From NCBI RefSeq assembly GCF_017874715.1, contig NZ_JAGGLR010000019.1, forward strand, positions 1-64,000: a stretch of DNA of 64,000 nucleotides, given 5' to 3'. The stretch comes from Streptomyces iranensis. Lineage in GTDB: Bacteria; Actinomycetota; Actinomycetes; Streptomycetales; Streptomycetaceae. Position numbers and translations under genes: made by a program. The notes beneath the pieces are model-generated. The model saw only the letters and a list, made by a program, of their open reading frames with translations. It ran no database searches and was not told where the DNA came from. Shown here in pieces: positions 49,890-59,147 of this stretch (its first letter is position 1; each line of letters opens with the position of its first letter).

Positions 49890-50662
49890 GTGGTTCCTCT
49901 CTCGCTCTTCGGACTCGTCCGGGACGGGCTGTGCGACCGCTCCAGCCGGTCGCGCAGGAACGGCAGGATGCCGCGGTGAAGAAGGGCCCTCAGCCAGGCG
50001 TCGCGGGCCGTGGCCACGGCCGCGCCATCCCGGCGCCTGAGGTAGGGCGGATGCGTGGGTGGATGCGTGAGCGGATGCGTGGGTGGATGCCGGTGAAGAC
50101 GTAGGTGCCCATGAGGACGTGGGCGCTGGTCGGGGGCCGAGGTTCGGTGGCGTACGACGGTGCCGAGCAGGCAGGCCACCCCCACCACCAGAGTGAACGC
50201 CGCGATCGTCGCGCTGGTCAGCCCGGCGGTCAACAGCGCGTCGACCAGCTCGCGTTGAGAGCCGAGGAGTCCCAGCACCCCGCCGAGGAGCAGAAAGGCC
50301 GCGGTCGAGGCGGCGGCCAGAGCCGGTGTGAGGACGGCGAACACCGGCAGCAGTCCACGGACGCCTGCCGAGGGGGTGGGTGAGCCGGATAGGGCAGATG
50401 CGGTGGACGTGGTGGACGCGGTGCACGCGGTCGTCGTCGCGGCGGCGCGTTGCCGGAGGTACGCGGCGTATTCGGGCGCGGCGGCCGTCGCGATCAGCTC
50501 GCTCGCCACGAGCGCCTGGGCGCGCAGCCGTTGGATGTCCGCGTCCCCGGTGGCCCCATTGCGCCGCAGGGCCTCACGGATCTCCGCCGTACGCAGCGCC
50601 TGGTGCAGCGCCCGCTCGAAGTCGGGCCTGTCCTCGGCCTGTAAGCCGGGTGGGGCGGTCAT
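49886..50662 (-). CDS. two-helix membrane protein between terD genes
   Basis: The 258-aa protein has an N-terminal helical part (FERALHQALRTAEIREALRR ... RAQALVASELIA), two hydrophobic segments near residues 105-130 and 140-165, a His/Pro-rich linker with repeated THPPTHP, and a basic end (ATARDAWLRALLHRGILPFL). The family is not recognised. Coupled translation with terD and position between two terD genes suggest a membrane partner of the Ter proteins. The His-Pro stretch might bind metal; this is speculation. Confidence 0.7.
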   Translation of the reverse strand: MTAPPGLQAEDRPDFERALHQALRTAEIREALRRNGATGDADIQRLRAQALVASELIATAAAPEYAAYLRQRAAATTTACTASTTSTASALSGSPTPSAGVRGLLPVFAVLTPALAAASTAAFLLLGGVLGLLGSQRELVDALLTAGLTSATIAAFTLVVGVACLLGTVVRHRTSAPDQRPRPHGHLRLHRHPPTHPLTHPPTHPPYLRRRDGAAVATARDAWLRALLHRGILPFLRDRLERSHSPSRTSPKSERGTT

Positions 50663-50788
50663 GTCCGCGCTTCCTCGATGAACTCGATGAGCTGGATGAG
50701 CTCGATGAGTAGGAATGAACCGGCCGCCGGACCTGTCTCAGGGGAAAGGCCGGGCCCGGCGGCCGCGGGAGGGCGTCAGCCAGAGATT

Positions 50789-51364
50789 TCAGAGATTGAC
50801 GCCGAAGTCGGAGGCGATGCCCGCGAGCCCCGAGGCGTAACCCTGGCCGACCGCGCGGAACTTCCACTCCGCGCCGTTGCGGTAGAGCTCGCCGAAGACC
50901 ATCGCCGTCTCGGTCGCGGCGTCCTCGCTCAGGTCGTAGCGGGCGAGTTCGACGTTGTCGGCCTGGTTGACCACCCGGATGAAGGCGTTCCGGATCTGGC
51001 CGAAGTTCTGGCCGCGGCTCTCCGCGTCGTGAATGGAGACCGGGAAGACGATTCTGGCGATCTCGGCGGGCACGGCGGTCAGGTTGACCTTGATGGCCTC
51101 GTCGTCGCCCTCGCCCTCACCGGTGAGATTGTCGCCGGTGTGCTCCACGGAGCCGTCGGGGCTGGTGAGGTTGTTGTAGAAGACGAAGTGCCGGTCGGAC
51201 GCGACCTTACCGGCCTCGTCGCACAGCAGCGCGCTCGCGTCGAGGTCGTAGTCGGCGCCCGTCGTCGTCCGCACGTCCCAGCCCAGGCCGACGAGAACGG
51301 CGCTCAGACCCGGCGCCTCCTTGCTCAGCGAGACATTGCCGCCTTTGGACAGGGAAACTCCCAC
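50789..51364 (-). CDS. TerD-family protein (second copy)
   Basis: The 191-aa protein is a classic TerD: MGVSLSKGGNVSLSK, LVGLGWDVRTTTGADYDLD, NNLTSPDGSVEHTGDNLTGE, DDEAIKVNL and the end YASGLAGIASDFGVNL. The calcium-binding Asp clusters are complete. The start is GTG 51364 with GAGGAG upstream. A 16-bp palindrome 37 bp upstream is shared with terB at 10.3 kb. The next gene in the transcript direction is the membrane protein and then the other terD. Confidence 0.94.
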   Translation of the reverse strand: MGVSLSKGGNVSLSKEAPGLSAVLVGLGWDVRTTTGADYDLDASALLCDEAGKVASDRHFVFYNNLTSPDGSVEHTGDNLTGEGEGDDEAIKVNLTAVPAEIARIVFPVSIHDAESRGQNFGQIRNAFIRVVNQADNVELARYDLSEDAATETAMVFGELYRNGAEWKFRAVGQGYASGLAGIASDFGVNL

Positions 51365-51400
51365 GATCTCCTCCTCGTGCTCGGTGGACCGGAGTTAAAA

Positions 51401-51416
51401 TCTACAGCACTGTAGA
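51401..51416. promoter_or_regulatory. palindromic operator upstream of terD
   Basis: TCTACA-GCAC-TGTAGA, arms identical to those before terB (10315-10330) with the same spacing. Here the arms can be read as TCTACAG/CTGTAGA around CA. TAGATT on the minus strand could be the -10 box. Confidence 0.6.
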
Positions 51417-51581
51417 AATTGATCGGGCGAGGGACGGAGGGGTTGGCGAGATCTGGGCGGGTGAGGGGGAGGCGAGACGGAGCGGGGCGAAGCCGGTGAC
51501 CCATCTGACCCACCGACTCACCGCGCCACCGCGCCACCGCACCGGCGCACCACCACCCCGCCACCCCCACCGCCCATAGGC

Positions 51582-52004
51582 CTACGCGGTGGCGAGCGAC
51601 ACCTCGGTCGACTTGATCAGAGCGGTGACCCGGCTGCCCTCGGCGAGCCCCAGCTCCGCCGCCGCCTCCTGGGTGATGGCGGCCGTGAGCTCCTGGCCGC
51701 CGCCGATGTCGATGACGACGGTGGCCATGGCGGCCCCGAGGGTGAGGCGGCTGACGGTGCCAGGGAAGCGATTGCGGATGCTCAGCCCCGAGACTTCCCC
51801 GGTGGCCAGCGCCACCTCGGTGGCCTTGGCCAGCGCCGTCACCTCGGAGCCCGCCCCGATACCGAGCTCCGTCACGGCGCTCATGGTCACGGCGGCCGTC
51901 ACCATCTGTCCCCCGGACAGTCGCCCCTGGACCGTGGCCATGGCCTCGCCAGGCGTCACGGACACGACGGTGGCGGGGAGCTGATTGCGGATGCTGAGAC
52001 TCAT
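51582..52004 (-). CDS. di-TOBE (molbindin-like) molybdate-binding protein
   Basis: The 140-aa protein consists of two Mop/TOBE repeats: SIRNQLPATVVSVTPGEAMA ... LGIGAGSEVTALAKATEVAL and SIRNRFPGTVSRLTLGAAMA ... LGLAEGSRVTALIKSTEVSL. Duplicated Mop domains store or buffer molybdate (or tungstate) in oligomeric rings. It has no DNA-binding domain, so it is not ModE. No modABC genes are in the window. Confidence 0.92.
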   Translation of the reverse strand: MSLSIRNQLPATVVSVTPGEAMATVQGRLSGGQMVTAAVTMSAVTELGIGAGSEVTALAKATEVALATGEVSGLSIRNRFPGTVSRLTLGAAMATVVIDIGGGQELTAAITQEAAAELGLAEGSRVTALIKSTEVSLATA

Positions 52005-52164
52005 GGGTGCACCACCCCGGAGGCGGAGGTCGAGGGCCTGATACCGCTCACCCTAGGCACCCACCCAAGGATCCGCGCGCCGAGCACACCGGCCCCGTAC
52101 GCCACACAGGACTGGGCAGGTCTCCCGCACCCCCTCAGCCACACCCAGCCCCCCGTAGCCGCTG

Positions 52165-52761
52165 TCAACGAATCGCCGACATCTGGCTCGTCATGGTGTG
52201 CTCGACGAGCGTGATCAGGGCGAATTTGCTGGACTCGCGGGAGCGCGCGTCACACATCACCACCGGCACGCGCGCATCGAGGTCGAGGGCGTAGCGCACC
52301 TCCTCGGCATTGAAGTCGCAGGTGCCATGGAAGCGATTGACTGCGACGATGAACGACGTGCCGCGGTGCTCGAAGTAATCGACGGCGGGGAAGGAGTCCT
52401 CGAGTCTCCGAGTGTCGGCCAGCACGATGGCCCCGAGTGCGCCGAGAGCCAACTCGTCCCACATGAACCAGAAGCGGTTCTGCCCAGGGGTACCGAAGAG
52501 GTACACCACCAGATCCCGGCTGATCGTGATCCGGCCGAAGTCCATGGCCACGGTCGTTGTGTTCTTCTCCTCCACGCCGCTGAGGTTGTCCACGCCCTCG
52601 CTCGTCGCCGTGATCGTCTCCTCGGTCTTCAGCGGGGAGATCTCACTGACGGCACCGACCATCGTGGTCTTCCCGGCGCCGAACCCGCCGGCGATGAGGA
52701 TTTTGACCGCTGTCGGAAGATCGCCAGAACCGGGATTCGGCTCAAAGCCTGCGAATTCCAT
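52165..52761 (-). CDS. cvnD: conservon GTP-binding protein CvnD
   Basis: The 198-aa small GTPase-like protein has P-loop GGFGAGKTT, a DxxG-like LFGTPGQNRFWFMWDEL segment and VAVNRF in place of NKxD. CvnD proteins pair with CvnA-C in Streptomyces conservons, thought to work like a G-protein relay at the membrane. ATG 52761 overlaps the cvnC end, so translation is coupled. It is the last gene of the cluster; no P450 (cvnE) follows directly. Confidence 0.92.
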   Translation of the reverse strand: MEFAGFEPNPGSGDLPTAVKILIAGGFGAGKTTMVGAVSEISPLKTEETITATSEGVDNLSGVEEKNTTTVAMDFGRITISRDLVVYLFGTPGQNRFWFMWDELALGALGAIVLADTRRLEDSFPAVDYFEHRGTSFIVAVNRFHGTCDFNAEEVRYALDLDARVPVVMCDARSRESSKFALITLVEHTMTSQMSAIR

Positions 52762-53116
52762 CAAGTACCGCCTGAAGAAGGTGTATGTCCGGGGCCTCCG
52801 CCAGCTCGACCGGTGCGCGTGTGCGGATGGCCCTCATATCGAGTAGGTCTCCGAGCAGGACCTTGGTCACTGTCACGGTCATGCCCAGTCGGGCAGCGAT
52901 CTCGGCAACGGAGAGGGGGGCGCCCGTGCACATGCGCAGGATCACGATGTGCTCCGGCTCAAGGCCGGGACGTGCCGTGTCAGGACTCGAGGCGACGATC
53001 AGCGTGATCAGGTCGACCTCGTCCCGACTTGGCCGCGTGCGGCCGCCGGTTCTCGCGAACGAGCGCACGATGGGGCCTGCGTCCACGTCCCACCATGATT
53101 CCTCCGGCTCGGACAT
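52742..53116 (-). CDS. cvnC: conservon DUF742 protein CvnC
   Basis: The 124-aa protein is a DUF742 winged-helix-like member: WWDVDAGPIVRSFARTGGRT at the start, HIVILRMCTGAPLSVAEIAARLGM in the middle and LLQAVLDGIRRL at the end. The exact role is unknown; in conservons it binds the other members. It starts 11 bp after cvnB and overlaps cvnD. Confidence 0.92.
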   Translation of the reverse strand: MSEPEESWWDVDAGPIVRSFARTGGRTRPSRDEVDLITLIVASSPDTARPGLEPEHIVILRMCTGAPLSVAEIAARLGMTVTVTKVLLGDLLDMRAIRTRAPVELAEAPDIHLLQAVLDGIRRL

Positions 53117-53127
53117 GGGGCCTCACC

Positions 53128-53553
53128 TCAGATGGACGACGGCGAAACCGCTGCCGCTTGTCGTGGCGCCGCGGCAAGGTAGTCACCGACACGCTTGACG
53201 ATCAGGTTCATCTCATAAGCAACGAGGCCAACGTCGATTTCGGACCCGCCAAGGATGGCGAGGCAGGCGCCTTTTCCCGCACCGGAGACAAACAGAAAGA
53301 GGTTCTCCAGTTCGACGATCGTCTGCCGCACGGGCCCTCCGCTGAAGCGGCGCCCGAAGCCTCCGGCCAGGCTCTGGACACCCGAGGCGATAGCCGACAT
53401 GTGTTCGGCGTCTTCACGGACGAGTTCGCGCGAGTGGGCGATCACCAGTCCGTCGGCCGACAACACGAGGACGTGCCTCGTCCCGGGAACCCGCCGCACG
53501 AGATCGTCCAGCATCCAGTTGAGGTCGGTGACCTGTTTCGGCATATGCGTCAT
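53128..53553 (-). CDS. cvnB: conservon roadblock/LC7 protein CvnB
   Basis: The 141-aa protein has a roadblock/LC7 fold: LNWMLDDLVRRVPGTRHVLV, SADGLVIAHSREL, FLFVSGAGKGACLAIL and GLVAYEMNLIVKRVG. Roadblock proteins act as GTPase-activating or scaffold partners of small GTPases, here CvnD. ATG 53553 overlaps the cvnA stop by one base (TGATG), so coupled start is likely; a GTG four codons earlier is possible. Confidence 0.92.
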   Translation of the reverse strand: MTHMPKQVTDLNWMLDDLVRRVPGTRHVLVLSADGLVIAHSRELVREDAEHMSAIASGVQSLAGGFGRRFSGGPVRQTIVELENLFLFVSGAGKGACLAILGGSEIDVGLVAYEMNLIVKRVGDYLAAAPRQAAAVSPSSI

Positions 53554-56108
53554 CACGAATCCCACTGTCCTTCTCGGGTCGGCCAGTTCCCGGCCACGTC
53601 ATCTTGTCTGCCATCGCGCTCCTGCTCCGCGGCGTCACGCCCCCGATACGACTGGCGCTGGTACATCGACATCAGGCGCCTTGCCTCCTCGGCCGACCGC
53701 TCCTTGGCCGGCTCGTTGGGCGCCGGGGTCGCAGGGTGGAGCAGCTGCGGTTGCATGCTTGCCTGGCGGATCCGGCGCGGCAGCCGTTTCGATGTTCGCT
53801 GTGGCCGTTCCGGATGCCCCGTGTCCGGTGGGTTGTTGCGTATCGGCTCGACACCGCCTGGCATGCGCGGCTCCTCCCGGCGGGACAGTGTCCCCACCGT
53901 CTCCGAACGTGGTGGCCTCTCCGGGGGCAATGGCGTCGAAGCGTGTCCGATGTCGCCTGCCCACGTGGGGGAGCCCGCCGGTGATCGCGTGTTGTCCGCC
54001 ACCGGTGCCGCAGCCCCGGCCATCACCGCGGTGCGGCCAGGGTTCGGAGCGTTGGTCTCGGTTGCCTCCAGGAGGTCCACCGGAACCAGAACCACCGCCG
54101 AGGTCCCCCCGTACGGTGAGGGACGCAAGGTGATCACAATATTGTGGCGAGCCGCCAGCCTCGCGACGACGAACAGACCGAGGCGGGTGTCCTCCCTGAA
54201 GCCCATGACATTGAACTCAGGCGCCGCCGCCAGCAGGCGGTTGGCCTCCTCACGTACCTCATCGGTCATGCCGATGCCGTGGTCCTCGATTTCGATCCCG
54301 AGCCCCTTGGGCACGACCTCCGCATGGATCCGTACGGGCGACTCCGGCGGAGCGAACGTCGTCGCGTTCTCGATCAGCTCGGACAGCAGGTGCATCATGT
54401 CGCCGGCCACCGGGCCGACGAGCGTGACCTCAGGGATCCCGGTCAGCTGGACCCGGGAGTAATCCTCGATCTGTGAGGCTGCCGCACGCAGCATCTCGGT
54501 CAACTGCACCGGATGACGCCAGCGGCGGGCGGGCATCGCGCCGCCTAGAATGGATAAATTCTCGGAGTTGCGCCGCATCCGCGTGGCGAGGTGATCCAAC
54601 CGGAACAGGTCGGCGAGCCGATCGGGATCCTCCTCGTGGCGTTCCAGAGTGTCCATCAGAGCGAGCTGACGGTGCACCAGTCCCTGGCTGCGCTGCGCGA
54701 GGTTGAGGAACACGCGGCTGATACCCTCACGTGTTTCGGCCTGCTCGATCGCCGCCCGTACGGCGATGCGTTGCGCCGTGGCGAACGCGCTGGCGACCTG
54801 TCCGATCTCGTCCGAACCATGGTTGATTTCGGGGACGGCCTCAGCAAGTTGAACTTTGTCGCCCTTCTGAAGATGGGTGATGATTTCGGGTAGCCGCTCC
54901 TCGGCCAGCCGCAGCGTTGCGCCGCGGAGATCCCGGAGCCGACGGATCAGTGCCCGTGAGACCAGCACGGAGATCAACACGGCCAGCGCGATGGCCAGCA
55001 GAGCTCCCACACTGGTCCAGATCACCGAGGTCATTAGTTCGTCGACACGGTCGTTGGCGAATCCGACCGCGAAGTCCACCTGGCCCAAGGTGAGCTGCTG
55101 AAGGCTCCCCGCCACCTTGAGCATCGAAGCCTGCCAGCGCTCGAAACTGGGTGAAATCCGGCCGGACTCCATGGCTGACCGCTCTGCGGCAGCCAGCATC
55201 GACCACTCCCGTCCAGCAGCGATCGCTTGATAGCGCTCCGCCTGCGCCCCGCGTAGAGCTGGCACCACCACCTCCCACTGTTCCCGCTGCACGCCAACGA
55301 GCCGAGACAATTGCCTCTGTTCCTTGGCGGACATGCCGGTGGTCGATGACAGTCCTACGGACAGCACTGCGTTTTGCCTGGCGAGGCTCTCGAGGGCGCG
55401 GAATAGATCTGCGGCGGTTGTCCCTTCGTTGAGCGCCTTGGAGTCGTTGGTCAGGCGGGCTTCAGCCTCGAAGTACCTCATGCCGGTACTCAAGGCGCCG
55501 GTGTAAAACTCGTAGGCGTCGCCGTGATTCACCTCGCGCGCGTCAACCTGCTGCCGGAATTTCGGCAGCATCGCGAGGCCCGCGCTGATCTGCTGGAAGG
55601 TCCGTTTGAGAGCGGGCGGGTTGTTGGCGACTACCGGTTCTGCGGCCTCGCGCATCTCCGCGAGTCTCCGGTCGGTGTTCACGCGTTGCCGGTCGAGCAG
55701 TCCCCGACCCGCCCCGGACTGAGCCAGGTAGATCATCGACAGCCGGCGCTCCTCTTGAAGGGCCACCATCGCGGTCTCGCTCTTGACCCCCACCGCTTCC
55801 ACGTCCCGCACGGTCTGACGCAGATCCAGCGCCTCGTTGAACCCTTTGATCGTGTAGGTGCCCCACAGGCCGGTCAGGGCCAGGCTCGGGATGAGCACGA
55901 GGACGAGGACGCGGGCCCGGATCGACCAGGGGCCCTGACGTCCGCGTGGCCGGGGAATGGCCCGCCGGGGGGCCGCACGCTGCCTGGCCCGGCCCCGCCT
56001 TGCGCGTCTACCGGCGGTCGGCTGAGCATCGCGCCCCTGCTGGGCGGGCTGTGAGGGTGAACTCGCGGCAGGGGCTGCCTCGGCGTCAGGCGGTAAATGG
56101 GACAGCAA
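53553..56108 (-). CDS. cvnA: conservon sensor-kinase-like protein CvnA
   Basis: The protein (about 851 aa from TTG 56108) has a basic Arg-rich N-terminus, a membrane helix (ARVLVLVLIPSLALTGLWGTY), an outside nitrate/sulfonate-sensing-like helical domain, a second helix (WTSVGALLAIALAVLISVLV), a HAMP-like linker and an ATPase domain (LLSELIENATTFAPP, GLGIEIEDHGIGM). The usual phospho-His region is degenerate (DLFRLDHLATRMRRNSENL), as in other CvnA. The C-terminal 130 residues are disordered. The start is uncertain: GGGGA lies 9 nt before the TTG, and the frame is open upstream. Confidence 0.88.
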   Translation of the reverse strand: MLSHLPPDAEAAPAASSPSQPAQQGRDAQPTAGRRARRGRARQRAAPRRAIPRPRGRQGPWSIRARVLVLVLIPSLALTGLWGTYTIKGFNEALDLRQTVRDVEAVGVKSETAMVALQEERRLSMIYLAQSGAGRGLLDRQRVNTDRRLAEMREAAEPVVANNPPALKRTFQQISAGLAMLPKFRQQVDAREVNHGDAYEFYTGALSTGMRYFEAEARLTNDSKALNEGTTAADLFRALESLARQNAVLSVGLSSTTGMSAKEQRQLSRLVGVQREQWEVVVPALRGAQAERYQAIAAGREWSMLAAAERSAMESGRISPSFERWQASMLKVAGSLQQLTLGQVDFAVGFANDRVDELMTSVIWTSVGALLAIALAVLISVLVSRALIRRLRDLRGATLRLAEERLPEIITHLQKGDKVQLAEAVPEINHGSDEIGQVASAFATAQRIAVRAAIEQAETREGISRVFLNLAQRSQGLVHRQLALMDTLERHEEDPDRLADLFRLDHLATRMRRNSENLSILGGAMPARRWRHPVQLTEMLRAAASQIEDYSRVQLTGIPEVTLVGPVAGDMMHLLSELIENATTFAPPESPVRIHAEVVPKGLGIEIEDHGIGMTDEVREEANRLLAAAPEFNVMGFREDTRLGLFVVARLAARHNIVITLRPSPYGGTSAVVLVPVDLLEATETNAPNPGRTAVMAGAAAPVADNTRSPAGSPTWAGDIGHASTPLPPERPPRSETVGTLSRREEPRMPGGVEPIRNNPPDTGHPERPQRTSKRLPRRIRQASMQPQLLHPATPAPNEPAKERSAEEARRLMSMYQRQSYRGRDAAEQERDGRQDDVAGNWPTREGQWDS

Positions 56109-56296
56109 GTTGAATATTCCCCTGATTGGTGGAAAACCGGAGCATTCGCTGCGACGCCCAGTAAGACATCGGCGCCCAGGGTGCTGGAATCCAGGGCATC
56201 GATGTCGACGATTCACGAACAAGGGATTGTCAATTCCCGCACGACAGCGTTCCGGTCGCGAACCGGGTCGTGGCGGGCACTCGTCACATGCGCGAG

Positions 56297-57418
56297 TCAC
56301 CTGGGCGGGGAGGTCTTCGTCCCGGATCGGCGGAGGTGCTCTCCGGCCTGGGACTGCCGGTATTCGCTGGGTGTGACATCGTAAAAATGGCGGAACATAC
56401 GGGTGAAGACGGTCGGGTTCTCAATTCCGACAGACCGGGCGATCGCGGCGATGGGGCGCTGTCGACGCTGGGGGCTCGCCAGGTTCCTGCGAGCCTCCTC
56501 CATACGGGTACTACGAATGTACCGGGCCGGTGAAGTGCCACTTTCCCGAAAAACGATCTCCACATAGCGCACGGAGACCCCGAACGCCGCTGCCACCGCC
56601 TTCGCGGACAGATCCGGCTCGGCGAGGTGACGCTGTATGAAGTCACGCATGCGCAGGAGTTGAGCCTGGTGTCCGAGGAGCCCGTTCACTCCGGCCTGGT
56701 CGGTAAGTTCATCGGACCGCAGCACGGAGAACGTCAACTCGCGTAAGACGTTTCCCAGTTCGGGCAGTAAGTCCGAGTCTAACCGCTCGCCGTTGGCGTA
56801 GATCTCCTTGATCGTGGCCCGAAGGACGCGCAGAACCGGGTTCTGGGCGGCGATGCGGCGCCCGACCCGTTCCCTGCTGACCGGCGTGACCCGTGCCACG
56901 TCCGTACGCGGCAGCGTCAGTACGAGGTGATGGGCGAACTCATCTGCGCTGAGCTGGAAAGGAGCCGTGCTGTCGAGCAGAACCGCGTCCCCGCGATGCA
57001 GGTGGGACCGCACATTTCCATTGAGCGATGAACTGTCTTCCTGGGCGATCGAAAGGAGGTAGAAGTCATCCTGATTTCCGACAAGCATCCTGGGTGCGCG
57101 CACGACACGCACCGGATCGGAACCGACGTCGGTCAGGCTGAGACCTCCCAGGTCGAGTTGACGGAGCCAGCCCGTGTAGCCGGCCCCGTCCCCTGTGCGA
57201 CCGACCGGGATCGCGTCGAGCTCGATCAGGGATTCGTGCAGCATCCCCCGCCAAGCGTCAACATCGGCTGACATGCCGCCGGCCAGGCAGGACTGATTCT
57301 GCGTGACAGCGGCGCCGAGCGGTGTTCCATGGGGCGTACTCAGGACACGGGGAGCAGTCCCGCCCTCGTGCGGCCGCGAGGTCCTGGGAGGCAAGCTCAT
57401 CGCACGGTCTTCGTTCAT
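56297..57418 (-). CDS. AraC-family transcriptional regulator
   Basis: The 373-aa regulator has an N-terminal cupin-like AraC-binding domain (GGLSLTDVGSDPVRVVRAPR, HLHRGDAVLLDSTAPFQL) and a C-terminal double helix-turn-helix (LSAKAVAAAFGVSVRYVEIVFRE ... IAAIARSVGIENPTVFTRMF). It is most like the group with an AraC-binding-like domain that controls catabolic or secondary-metabolite genes. It is divergent from the FAD monooxygenase, which is the likely target, and reads toward cvnA about 190 bp away. Confidence 0.9.
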   Translation of the reverse strand: MNEDRAMSLPPRTSRPHEGGTAPRVLSTPHGTPLGAAVTQNQSCLAGGMSADVDAWRGMLHESLIELDAIPVGRTGDGAGYTGWLRQLDLGGLSLTDVGSDPVRVVRAPRMLVGNQDDFYLLSIAQEDSSSLNGNVRSHLHRGDAVLLDSTAPFQLSADEFAHHLVLTLPRTDVARVTPVSRERVGRRIAAQNPVLRVLRATIKEIYANGERLDSDLLPELGNVLRELTFSVLRSDELTDQAGVNGLLGHQAQLLRMRDFIQRHLAEPDLSAKAVAAAFGVSVRYVEIVFRESGTSPARYIRSTRMEEARRNLASPQRRQRPIAAIARSVGIENPTVFTRMFRHFYDVTPSEYRQSQAGEHLRRSGTKTSPPR

Positions 57419-57630
57419 AGCGGTCGGACTCTCCAGAAATGTATAGACCGGGTGCGCGGATGGTCGGTTCAGGTCGGGATCGAAAGTTCAGCATGTTCTC
57501 CACCGCTCCGCTTCCTGGGGCGGTCGCAGCGCACCCCCACGCGCCGGGTGGCCAGACCAGGAGCTGGCCCCGTCGCCTCGGCCGACGGCCGCGGCGATGG
57601 GTGCACGGAAGCAGCAAACAGGAGGTACAA

Positions 57631-58992
57631 ATGCGGAGGGCCGCCGTACTCGGGGGCAGCATCGCGGGGCTGCTGGCCGCCCGAGTGCTTAGTGATCACG
57701 CAGATGAGGTGGTGGTCCTGGAACGGGATGACGTCGCCGTGTCGGGCGAATTCGGGGGCGGTCAGGGCCCTCGGCCCGGTGTACCGCAAGGCACCCAGAT
57801 GCACGCTCTGCTGGACGCGGGCCGCCGAAGGATCGACCACTGGTTTCCCGGATTCTCCACCGAACTGGTCGCCGACGGTGCCGCACTCGCGGACACCGGT
57901 ACGGACGTGCACAGTTACCTTGATGGCAGTCTCAAGGTGCTGGTAGGTGGCGTGGAGATGGTCAGCGCCACGCGGCCGTTCCTGGAGACACACCTCCGCC
58001 GCAGGGTGTTGGCGCTCGACAATCTGAGTCAGGTCAACGGTCGCGTGCAGGGACTGGCCTTCACTGGCGACCGGGTGAGCGGGGTGCGGTACGCGGGCGC
58101 GGCCGGTGACGACGTCCTATCCGCCGATCTGGTGGTCGACGCGACCGGCCGCGCCAGCCGGATCGCGGCCTGGTTGAGGGAGGGGGGCTGGCCCGAACCG
58201 GAGATGCGGCGTGTTCACGTGGACCTTGGCTATGCCACCGCGCTGTTTCGTCACCCCGAGGGACCGCATGGCGTCACACTGGCACAGTCCCTGGCGACCC
58301 TGCCGGATGGCCGATTGCGGCTGGGCACCCTTGGCCGGGTCGAGGGAGATCGGTGGATTGTCCTGGTGGCCGGGTACTCGGAAGACCGCCCGGGACGGAG
58401 CATGGAGGGGTTCCTTCGCCGCTGCGAGGAAGACCCGGCGGCACCGTTTCGCCAGCTGGCCGAGGACGGTGAGCCGATCGGAGAGCCGGTGACATACCGG
58501 CATCCGGACAATCGACGGCGCGACTTCCACCTGCTGGACCGGTTCCCTGCCGGACTCATCGCGGTCGGTGACACTCTGGCCTCATTCAACCCCATATACG
58601 GCCAGGGCATGTCCTCGGCCACGATGCACGCCTCGTGCCTGGCGGCCTGTCTCGAATCCGGGCAGTCCCTGCGGGATCCGGCATGGTCGTATTTCAAGCA
58701 GGTCCGCGCCGTCGTGGATGACGCGTGGCAGACGTCCGTCCTCAATGACCTGAAATTGCCGCATGTCACCGGACCAAGGCCGCGGGGATTCAAGGTCGCT
58801 TCCCAGCTCAGCGACCTCATCGTCAAGGCGTCGGTGACCGATCCGGTGATACACCGACGCTTCCTGCAGGTGGCGCACATGCTGTCCCCGGCGAAGACGC
58901 TGATGCGTCCCGGAACGTTGCTGCGGGCCGCGTGGGCGGTACGCAAGCAGGACACCCCAGCAGCCGATACGCCGCTCGACACCGCCGCGTGA
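57631..58992 (+). CDS. FAD-dependent monooxygenase
   Basis: The 453-aa flavoprotein begins with a dinucleotide fold VLGGSIAGLLAARVL (GGxxAG variant of GxGxxG) ending in ERD, has DATGRASRIAAWL at the second FAD contact and AVGDTLASFNPIYGQGM (the GD motif) near residue 315. It belongs to the aromatic-hydroxylase-like group. A perfect AGGAGG lies 5 nt before ATG 57631; the frame is open further upstream. The divergent AraC gene suggests substrate-induced expression. Substrate unknown. Confidence 0.9.
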   Translation: MRRAAVLGGSIAGLLAARVLSDHADEVVVLERDDVAVSGEFGGGQGPRPGVPQGTQMHALLDAGRRRIDHWFPGFSTELVADGAALADTGTDVHSYLDGSLKVLVGGVEMVSATRPFLETHLRRRVLALDNLSQVNGRVQGLAFTGDRVSGVRYAGAAGDDVLSADLVVDATGRASRIAAWLREGGWPEPEMRRVHVDLGYATALFRHPEGPHGVTLAQSLATLPDGRLRLGTLGRVEGDRWIVLVAGYSEDRPGRSMEGFLRRCEEDPAAPFRQLAEDGEPIGEPVTYRHPDNRRRDFHLLDRFPAGLIAVGDTLASFNPIYGQGMSSATMHASCLAACLESGQSLRDPAWSYFKQVRAVVDDAWQTSVLNDLKLPHVTGPRPRGFKVASQLSDLIVKASVTDPVIHRRFLQVAHMLSPAKTLMRPGTLLRAAWAVRKQDTPAADTPLDTAA

Positions 58993-59147
58993 CACTTCAC
59001 CGGGCGGTCGCGCCTGAGCCCACCGCCACAGTCGCGCGGGTCTGCGGCCCGGATGGCCGACCAAGCCGAGTCGCAGCCAGGGCTATCGGTGCCGTGGCGT
59101 CGATCCGACCATGCCCGGGGTGCAGAGGACGCGCTGCGGTCCGGTGG

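Noticed and set aside
56106..56300. Extension of cvnA to 56300 (915 aa)
   Set aside because: The added residues are Cys/Arg/Pro-rich and unlike CvnA; the TTG at 56108 with GGGGA upstream is more plausible, though not proven.
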